Shown here piece after piece: positions 6,947 to 12,142 of a DNA stretch of 12,142 nucleotides. The position numbers were made by a program, and so were the translations under genes. The stretch comes from BS150m-G50 sp964517435 (lineage in GTDB: Bacteria; CAIWAD01; BS150m-G50). Below the pieces are notes generated by a model. The model ran no database searches and was not told the DNA's origin. It saw nothing but the letters and a program-made list of their open reading frames with translations. The stretch lies in assembly GCA_964517435.1 (NCBI GenBank), contig CAZFEC010000062.1:1-12142 (forward strand), written 5' to 3'. The first letter of the stretch is position 1; the number at the start of each line of letters is the position of its first letter.

Positions 6947-8659
6947 CTAACGCATCAACATCATTCTCCCGACCTGCGTCCCGGTGTCGGTTGACAGGCT
7001 GTAGAAGTATACACCGCTGGCGCATTCACTACCATTAAAGGGAATATGGTGTGTGCCGGCGCTGCATTCACCCTTTGCCAATACCTCCACCAACCGCCCC
7101 CGCAGATCGAAGACCTCCAGCCGGACCGGTTGCGACGCGGTGAGCGTGAACTCAATCGTCGTCGCCGGGTTGAAGGGATTGGGATAGTTTCGCAGCGTAA
7201 GGATTGAAGGAGCGGCAAGCGGCTCCACCACTTCACCTCCCGGCCCCAGCGTGCCGTCGCTGTTCAGGTTCTGGGCGTAAATGTCGCCGTTGCCGTTGCG
7301 ACCGTCCTCCCAGGCGACGATCCACTGTCCCTGGCTGCACTCCGAAACGGCGGTGTGCATTTTCTCGCTGGTGACATCGGAAAGCACGACCTCACCCGTC
7401 CCCCAGATGAACTCTGCCTCCATATCGACACCGACCGCCCGGAGGTGGCTGTTCACTACGCTGCCCGCTTCAAACTCACTGAAGAAAACCACCGCCTGGT
7501 TCTGCGCCAGATGGCGTGCCGCCAGGATCATGTGGAAGTCGGCGTGGATGTTCTGGAAACCGACACCGTTGTCTCCCCAGAGCCGCTCGCCGTTTAGTGA
7601 AAGCCGCTGGCCATAAATGGCCCCCTGGCTCTGGGCGCCGTTCTTCTCTTCCCAGAAGGCGAGCAGGCACTCCGCCTCCGGCAGCCAGGCGATTTCAGGC
7701 GCCATGTGATGCTGCGACCCGAGCAGCGACAGCTCGGTACCGTTGACCGGCATGGTAGGCTGGCCGTCGGTGTCGAGGTGCTGGACCCAGGCGCTGAGCA
7801 TCATGTCGCCGTCACGATCGTCGTTCCAGCTGCAGAAGACGCCGCCGGTGCCGTCCCCGCGGCTGCGGACCTTGGTCCAGAAAGTGATACTACATTCGGT
7901 GGCGAGCGGCATATCACCAGCCCAAGTCGGCAGGCCGTCGCTGTCGAACTTCTGCGCCCAGAGGTCGCGCAGGAACGGGTAGGAAGTCATGGCACGAGAG
8001 TAGGTCAGAACTACATCGCCGTCGAGGGCGGGCACCAGCTGCGGCAGCTGGCAGGCCAACTCCCAGAACGATACCGTCACCCCTTCCCCCCAGAGAGTCT
8101 CACCTGCCGGTGTAACTCTTTGCAGGTAGATGATGTTGTACAGAAGATCGCTGGCACCCCAGGCGAACACCGCGTGGTTGTCGCTGGTGATGGCCACTAC
8201 TGGCGAGAAGCCGCCATAGCCAAAGTCGGAGAGTACCAATCCCTCCGTGTCCCCCCATTGCAGTACCCCCTCCGGCGAGATACGGTAACCGGCCACGGTG
8301 TTGACGCCGTCGCGGATGTCGGTGTAGACCAGAACCGCGTGCTCCTCCTGATCGACCGCCATGTCCCAGTCGCTAACCCAGGTGTTGGTGGGTTGATCGC
8401 AGACCAGGATGCCTTCATCACCCCATTGGGCGACTCCCTCCGGATCGAAGCGCTGCAGGCGGACGTTGTAGTACCCGGCTTCAACCGACAGCCAGGCGAT
8501 GTAACAGCCGCCGTCGGGAGTGGTCGCTGCAAGCGGCAGCGCCTGGCTGGAGGGGCCGGTATGCACCAGCGTGTTGAGTGAGGGATCGTCGGTCCACTGC
8601 GCCGCGGCTGTCGTCCACCCGATCAGCAGCAGCACCGGAAACAGGAAACGCTTATACAT
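6947..8659 (-). CDS. Exported beta-propeller-like protein with YPNPFNP type IX sorting domain
   Basis: 570 residues. The signal peptide is at 1-20 (MYKRF, hydrophobic core, likely cut after TTAAA/AQ). The body (about 22-480) is built of roughly eight repeats of about 55 residues, each with a core such as LQRFDPEGVAQWGDEG, GYRISPEGVLQWGD or GQRLSLNGERLWGDNG and a strand like HAVLVYTD or GVFCSWNDDRDGD, which suggests a beta-propeller. The C-terminal 80 residues (from about 489) are the FlgD-like/T9SS type A sorting domain: YPNPFNPATTIEF, then VRLEVFDLRGRLV, AGTHHIPFNG and SGVYFYSL. In Bacteroidota this tag directs passage through the type IX system and is removed at the surface; that is inferred here from the family. 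The ribosome site GAGGTGG precedes ATG. It is first of a probable three-gene minus-strand unit with the small ORF and the kinase-like gene. Its molecular function is unknown. Confidence 0.88.
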   Translation of the reverse strand: MYKRFLFPVLLLIGWTTAAAQWTDDPSLNTLVHTGPSSQALPLAATTPDGGCYIAWLSVEAGYYNVRLQRFDPEGVAQWGDEGILVCDQPTNTWVSDWDMAVDQEEHAVLVYTDIRDGVNTVAGYRISPEGVLQWGDTEGLVLSDFGYGGFSPVVAITSDNHAVFAWGASDLLYNIIYLQRVTPAGETLWGEGVTVSFWELACQLPQLVPALDGDVVLTYSRAMTSYPFLRDLWAQKFDSDGLPTWAGDMPLATECSITFWTKVRSRGDGTGGVFCSWNDDRDGDMMLSAWVQHLDTDGQPTMPVNGTELSLLGSQHHMAPEIAWLPEAECLLAFWEEKNGAQSQGAIYGQRLSLNGERLWGDNGVGFQNIHADFHMILAARHLAQNQAVVFFSEFEAGSVVNSHLRAVGVDMEAEFIWGTGEVVLSDVTSEKMHTAVSECSQGQWIVAWEDGRNGNGDIYAQNLNSDGTLGPGGEVVEPLAAPSILTLRNYPNPFNPATTIEFTLTASQPVRLEVFDLRGRLVEVLAKGECSAGTHHIPFNGSECASGVYFYSLSTDTGTQVGRMMLMR

Positions 8660-8801
8660 GATTCCACCTCATCTGTCTGTGATGTGTCATCCCCAGGTAG
8701 TATAGTATTTTCCATCCAGCGATGCGCCAGATAGTTTTTGACGATAAAGGGAGATCTCAATCATCGCCGACAACGAACCATCACCGGATGGGAAGGATAT
8801 C
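8660..8801. promoter_or_regulatory. Divergent intergenic region between the propeller and PNGase F-like genes
   Basis: This 142-bp gap must hold promoters for both divergent genes. Ribosome sites are clear on both sides (GAGGTGG for the leftward gene, GGGAAGGA at about 8790-8797 for the rightward gene). A leftward TATACT (plus-strand AGTATA near 8699-8704) and a rightward TTGACG (8738-8743) are candidate promoter elements, but neither has a convincing partner. Confidence 0.3.
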
Positions 8802-11606
8802 ATGAACAAACCACATCCCCGCGGTGCCGCCACCGTTTCCACAGGTCGGCGCCTGCCGCTCCTTTTACTCCTCGGTGTGATGGCCTGCCAGCTGCTGCGG
8901 CCGGCTCCGCTGCCCGCCGCGACCGGCGACAGCCTCATCGTGCAGACCTTCACTTTCGACGACATCGCCGAGCGCCGCGCGACCTTCGCTTTCCCGACCG
9001 TCGGCCGCCGCTGGGAGAAGGTACAGATGTTCTACACCCTCAAGTGCGATGAAGCGACGCCGGGGGATCCCTATCCCTGCGGTGAGTGGGATGTGACCAC
9101 CTACACGCATGTCCGGCTGCACACCGGGAGGATGGATTCGACGCTGCTGACGCACCCCTCCTTCATTGTGGAGGGTGAGTCGCCGGCCGAGTACCTCTAC
9201 TCGCGGACACCCCGGCAGCACTACTACAGTTACTGGCGCCTGCCGGCGTGGAGCGGCGGCGAACCGGCAGCAGCGGGACCGGATCACTACCTGCTGCTCG
9301 AAGGCAACGACTACATCAGCGTACCGGCGGCCGCGGCGGCGACGCTCGACTCGGCGTTGACTATCTCCTGCTGGATCAAGGGGGACAGCGAGCTGCAGCC
9401 GCAGAACGACCAACTGCTGGAGATGGGGGAGCAGGGCGGTCGGATCGTAAACCTCCACCTGCCCTGGGGCACCGGAGTTGTCTATTTTGATGCGGGCGGC
9501 AAGCTGTCCGGTAACAACAACCGGCTGACCAAAACGGCTTCCCCGGGCGACTACAAGGGGCGCTGGAACCACTGGGCTTTCACCAAGGATGTGGCCAGCG
9601 GCATGATGCGGATTTACCTGAACGGTGAATTGTGGCACAGCGCGGGCACCCTGACTAAAACGATGCCGCCGATCGATCAGATCGTCATTGGCGCCAACTG
9701 TAACGCGAACGGCGGCTACTACGCCGGCGGGATCGACCAGTTCCGCCTCTGGGATGTGGCGCTGGACCAGGAGACCATCCGGGAGTGGATGCACCGGCCA
9801 TTGACGCCGGAGCATCCGGAATACGGGCATCTCCGCCTCAGCTACGATTTCGAGGAGGAGCCGGCGGGGAAAGTGCACGAGGGTTCGCAGGTGCGCGAGG
9901 ATTCGCAGGTGCGCGACGGTTCGCCGCACCGGCAACACGGCGTCACCTTCGGCCAGCCGCAGCGGGTGCCGTTCGGGTTGCGCGGCCGGAGCGATCTGAA
10001 ACCGACGCTCGGCGCGGTGCTCCAGGTGGACAGCGTGCTGGCGCCGCTCGCTACCGTCCGCTTCTTTGACGATCCGGAGCGTCCCGACAGCCTCACCCGG
10101 ATGGAGGACCTCTGGCCCGCCTGCGACAGCTGGTTCGACGGTGACGGGCGGCTGCTCTTCACCGAGGTGGCGGAAGATTGTGATACACTCATCCAACAGA
10201 CGCACAGCTGGTACGGCCCGCCGTTCGAAGTTGTCGAACGCTACGAACTGGCGCGCTTCATCACCCCCTACGGTAAGGGACTGAACCTGGGGGAGGACGG
10301 CTTCACCTGGATCTACGATGTCACCGACTACGCTCACCTGCTGGCGGGCGAGGTGGACCTGCAGGCGGCCAACGACTTCGAGCTGCTCGATCTGCGTTTT
10401 CTGTTTATCGAAGGGATTCCGCCGCACGATCTGCTCGCGCTGGAGAGTCTCTGGCCCGGCGGCAACTACCGCTACGCCGACCTGGCCGATGACAAGGAAC
10501 TGACGCCGTTGCAGCTGCAGCTGGATCCCGAGGCGGGGTACTACCTCGTGCGCTCCCGCATTTCCGGGCATGGGCATTTCGGACCGGAGAACTGCTGCGA
10601 ATGGTCGCCCAAGCGGCATCTGCTCTACCTGAACGGCTGGCAGCGCTTCGAGTGGGAGGTCTGGAAGAACTGCGGCTTCAATCCGGTGTTCCCGCAGGGG
10701 GGCACCTGGCAGTTCGACCGGGCGGGCTGGTGCCCCGGCACCTTTGTTGATACCTACGATCACGACCTCACGCCGTTCGTGCAGCCGGGTGAGGCTATCA
10801 TCCTCGACTACGGCATCGAACCTTACGATCCGGAGTGGGGAGAGGAGGACGGTCGCTACGTGATCGAACAGCAGTTGCTTACCTACGGTCCACCCAACTT
10901 CCAGCTGGATGCCGCAGTGATCGATATCCTCGCGCCCAGCGATCACGACGAACACAATCGCCTGAATCCCGTTTCCGGCGACGCTCTGGTTCGCATACGC
11001 AACAACGGCGCCGAACCGTTGACCTCGCTCGAGATCCGCTACGGACTGGAGGAGAGCGAATCACAGCTGTACAGTTGGGAGGGGGAGCTGCGTTTCCTGG
11101 AGACGGAGACGGTGACGCTGCCGGCGCCCGACTGGAGCGGTGCGAGCGAGGGGGCGCGCTTCACAGTAGAGGTCGGCCGCCCCAACGGCGAAGATGACCA
11201 GTATCGCTGGAACGACCGCATGATCAGCCGGCTGGCGGCTCCTCTGCTGCTGCCGCGCGAGTTTCTGGTGCAGGTGGAGTCACCCGGTTTCGGCCGCGCG
11301 GCGGACAACAGCTGGACGATTATCGACCGGCAGGGCCGGGTGGTTGCGGAGCGCCGGGAGTTCCACGATGACAGTACGCACAGCGACCTGATCCGGCTCG
11401 AGCCGGGCGCCTATGAGTTCACCTTCGTCGACGGCGAGGAGGACGGCCTCATCCGGCACTGGTGGTTGCGCGGTTCCGATCCGGAGCGGATCGGTGAGAA
11501 CGGGCGGGTGCAGCTTGTGTCACTCGAGGACAGCCTGCTGCTGGACCTGGGGTATGATTTTGCTGAGGGAACCGGGGTGGAGTTCTTTATCGGGAAGATC
11601 GAATAA
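8802..11606 (+). CDS. Secreted PNGase F-like protein with inserted LamG domain
   Basis: A 934-residue exported protein related to peptide-N-glycosidase F, which releases N-glycans by cutting the glycan-asparagine amide bond. Signal peptide about 1-40. The first PNGase F part (about 45-110) has YTLKC and CGEWD (93-97); D97 aligns with catalytic D60 of Elizabethkingia PNGase F. A LamG domain (about 160-385) follows. The PNGase F fold then resumes with RFITPYGKG (485-493), DVTDYAHLLAG (506-516), and the second half with SGHGH, NCCEW (E600 aligned with E206), QGGTW and FDRAGWCPG (638-646). The E118 counterpart is probably D525 or E527. After about 700 come two beta-rich segments; the last (about 820-932, with SWTIIDRQGRVV and YEFTFVDGEEDGL) resembles a jelly-roll frequent in exported Bacteroidota proteins. 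No YPNPFNP tag is seen. Residues 358-375 are a repeat-expanded loop. The ribosome site GGGAAGGA precedes ATG. Activity on N-glycans is inferred. Confidence 0.85.
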   Translation: MNKPHPRGAATVSTGRRLPLLLLLGVMACQLLRPAPLPAATGDSLIVQTFTFDDIAERRATFAFPTVGRRWEKVQMFYTLKCDEATPGDPYPCGEWDVTTYTHVRLHTGRMDSTLLTHPSFIVEGESPAEYLYSRTPRQHYYSYWRLPAWSGGEPAAAGPDHYLLLEGNDYISVPAAAAATLDSALTISCWIKGDSELQPQNDQLLEMGEQGGRIVNLHLPWGTGVVYFDAGGKLSGNNNRLTKTASPGDYKGRWNHWAFTKDVASGMMRIYLNGELWHSAGTLTKTMPPIDQIVIGANCNANGGYYAGGIDQFRLWDVALDQETIREWMHRPLTPEHPEYGHLRLSYDFEEEPAGKVHEGSQVREDSQVRDGSPHRQHGVTFGQPQRVPFGLRGRSDLKPTLGAVLQVDSVLAPLATVRFFDDPERPDSLTRMEDLWPACDSWFDGDGRLLFTEVAEDCDTLIQQTHSWYGPPFEVVERYELARFITPYGKGLNLGEDGFTWIYDVTDYAHLLAGEVDLQAANDFELLDLRFLFIEGIPPHDLLALESLWPGGNYRYADLADDKELTPLQLQLDPEAGYYLVRSRISGHGHFGPENCCEWSPKRHLLYLNGWQRFEWEVWKNCGFNPVFPQGGTWQFDRAGWCPGTFVDTYDHDLTPFVQPGEAIILDYGIEPYDPEWGEEDGRYVIEQQLLTYGPPNFQLDAAVIDILAPSDHDEHNRLNPVSGDALVRIRNNGAEPLTSLEIRYGLEESESQLYSWEGELRFLETETVTLPAPDWSGASEGARFTVEVGRPNGEDDQYRWNDRMISRLAAPLLLPREFLVQVESPGFGRAADNSWTIIDRQGRVVAERREFHDDSTHSDLIRLEPGAYEFTFVDGEEDGLIRHWWLRGSDPERIGENGRVQLVSLEDSLLLDLGYDFAEGTGVEFFIGKIE
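9873..9926 (+). repeat. Array of three 18-bp tandem repeats inside the PNGase F-like gene
   Basis: Units: GTGCACGAGGGTTCGCAG (9873-9890), GTGCGCGAGGATTCGCAG (9891-9908) and GTGCGCGACGGTTCGCCG (9909-9926), encoding VHEGSQ-VREDSQ-VRDGSP at residues 358-375. Each differs from the first unit at 5158 at three of 18 positions, and the shared GAAA directly before the first unit is also present. The array sits at the end of the LamG domain, where relatives usually read V-x-D-x-S-P-x-x-H-x-G once; the last unit still forms that motif (VRDGSPHRQHG). Confidence 0.9.
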
Positions 11607-11726
11607 CGCGTTTTTGCCCGAAAAATGGCGGTGTAAGGGGCACATACGCCCATCTTTTCAATGTAACTCTCGCATTTACATTAACAAACCAAGGTCCGAC
11701 CCGGGGGGGTAGGCGGAGATGGTCTG

Positions 11727-11756
11727 TCAAGTAATGACTTGAATATTTTTCAAGTC
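11727..11756. promoter_or_regulatory. Overlapping palindromes TCAAGT/ACTTGA, possible operator or attenuator
   Basis: TCAAGT (11727-11732) and ACTTGA (11737-11742) pair with a 4-nt loop; GACTTGAA (11736-11743) and TTCAAGTC (11749-11756) pair perfectly over 8 bp with a 5-nt loop. The middle arm is shared, so the two hairpins exclude each other. This fits either three half-sites for a dimeric DNA-binding protein or alternating RNA hairpins. Confidence 0.4.
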
Positions 11757-11802
11757 GCTTGTCGCAATTTCAATCGAGCATCTCTATATTTGATCTCGAT
11801 GC

Positions 11803-11822
11803 TTCAGCGCGATGTAGCTGAA
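11803..11822. repeat. Inverted repeat (hairpin) TTCAGC/GCTGAA
   Basis: TTCAGC (11803-11808) and GCTGAA (11817-11822) flank an 8-nt loop; with one bulged A the stem extends to GCTTCAGC/GCTGAAaGC (11801-11825). No T-run follows. It could be part of a structured leader. Confidence 0.35.
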
Positions 11823-11946
11823 AGCCTTTCTGGTAACAATTCTGCAGGCTGAATGGAAAGACGATTCCTTCACTCTAGAAGCTAAGACCATTGGCATGAA
11901 AGTTGTATGTCCTTCGATGGAGACATTGAAACTGTCGATTCTCATG

Positions 11947-11966
11947 GCCCTTTAATGCCCTTTAAT
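11947..11966 (+). repeat. 10-bp tandem duplication
   Basis: GCCCTTTAAT occurs twice in direct succession, ending 4 bp before the ATG at 11971. It occupies the place where a ribosome binding site would be expected. Confidence 0.7.
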
Positions 11967-11970
11967 CAAT

Positions 11971-12142
11971 ATGAATAAACGCCTCCAGCAAGCCGTCATT
12001 ATCCTCAGTGTTCTGCTGCCGTTGCTGGCGGTTGTTCTTTACTGGTTTGCATGGCAGGAACGGGAGCTAGTAACTAGTCTTAAAGAACCAGAGAAGTATC
12101 CCCTGGAATTCAAGGTGGTAAAGCGTTCCACGACGCCTAAGG
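11971..12142 (+). CDS. N-terminus of a membrane-anchored protein, partial
   Basis: An ATG opens a frame of 57 codons that runs off the window edge. The product begins MNKRLQQAV, then has one hydrophobic segment (about residues 8-28, ILSVLLPLLAVVLYWFAW) followed by a charged, soluble-looking stretch (QERELVTSLKEPEKYPLEFKVVKRS). This suits a single-pass inner-membrane protein with its body outside the cytoplasm, or an uncleaved signal anchor. I do not recognise the family. A stop codon at 11953-11955 in the same frame leaves only this ATG as a standard start, but there is no purine-rich ribosome site before it, unlike the other complete genes here with standard starts; a tandem GCCCTTTAAT lies there instead. 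Confidence 0.6.
   Translation, partial: MNKRLQQAVIILSVLLPLLAVVLYWFAWQERELVTSLKEPEKYPLEFKVVKRSTTPK

Larger units (their letters stand above)
11607..11970. other. 364-bp intergenic region rich in inverted repeats
   Basis: No convincing gene is seen on either strand. The stretch is AT-richer than the preceding gene. It holds, in order: TTTTT-gcccg-AAAAA (11611-11625) just after the PNGase F-like stop; the motif GGTCCGACCC (11693-11702); overlapping palindromes built on TCAAGT (11727-11756); ATCGAG/CTCGAT (11773-11800) and AGCATC/GATGCT (11777-11803); a hairpin TTCAGC/GCTGAA (11803-11822); and a 10-bp tandem duplication (11947-11966) directly before the next start codon. It probably carries the promoter and control sites of the gene at 11971, or a structured leader RNA. 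Confidence 0.5.

Noticed and set aside
7706..8581. 291-codon open frame antisense to the propeller gene
   Set aside because: The minus-strand frame has a signal peptide, repeats and sorting tag; the antisense frame has no such support.
8865..10955. Very long (696-codon) open frame antisense to the PNGase F-like gene
   Set aside because: The plus-strand frame has a signal peptide and family motifs throughout. The antisense frame has none and is open because of the GC-rich codon use; inside the array it reads LRTLVHF-type residues from the repeat.
11896..11955. 19-codon ORF before the edge gene
   Set aside because: Too short, no clear ribosome site and no family resemblance; it could be chance.

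Overview
The window reads as chromosomal DNA from a bacterium of the Fibrobacterota-Chlorobiota-Bacteroidota (FCB) superphylum, most likely one of its uncultured candidate phyla (Cloacimonadota-, Delongbacteria- or KSB1-like). The main reason is the protein encoded at 6947-8659, which ends in a YPNPFNP-type C-terminal domain (the FlgD-like / type IX secretion sorting tag typical of this group). The other large genes are multidomain exported proteins built from LamG, FN3, PKD and carboxypeptidase-regulatory modules, which fits the same group. Genus cannot be told from the sequence.

Layout. 1-90 (+) is the tail of a formylglycine-generating-enzyme/SUMF1-like protein. 121-3744 (-) is a 1207-residue secreted metallophosphoesterase carrying adhesive modules. 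Divergent from it, 3983-4993 (+) encodes a small secreted FN3 + LamG protein, followed after 17 nt by 5011-5823 (+), a divergent adenylate-kinase-like protein with a Cys4 zinc lid. Convergent with that, on the minus strand, lie in transcription order: an exported beta-propeller-like protein with the sorting tag (8659-6947), a 57-residue small protein (6894-6721) and a guanylate-kinase-like P-loop protein (6717-5848). Divergent from the propeller gene, 8802-11606 (+) encodes a 934-residue secreted PNGase F-like protein with a LamG domain inserted in its catalytic fold. A 364-bp AT-richer, palindrome-rich intergenic region follows, then the start of a membrane-anchored protein (11971 to the edge).

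Most of the window codes for exported proteins that probably bind or trim glycans and phosphoesters outside the cell; the PNGase F relative and the metallophosphoesterase could act on glycoproteins, but no pathway can be proved from the sequence. The two nucleotide-kinase-like genes at 5.0-6.7 kb are cytoplasmic and sit oddly among them.

The most unusual signal is an 18-bp tandem repeat (consensus GTGCGCGATGGTTCGCAA) present as three in-frame units in each of two unrelated genes, the adenylate-kinase-like gene (5158-5211) and the PNGase F-like gene (9873-9926). The unit has no stop codon in any of the six frames, its junctions form small hairpins, and in both genes it sits where the host family naturally has a V-x-x-G-S-like loop. 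This looks like a dispersed, coding-tolerant repeat that lengthens surface loops. A second oddity is the guanylate-kinase-like gene: its Walker A motif lies upstream of the first ATG/GTG/TTG, and only a TAG stop separates it, in the same frame, from the 57-residue ORF.
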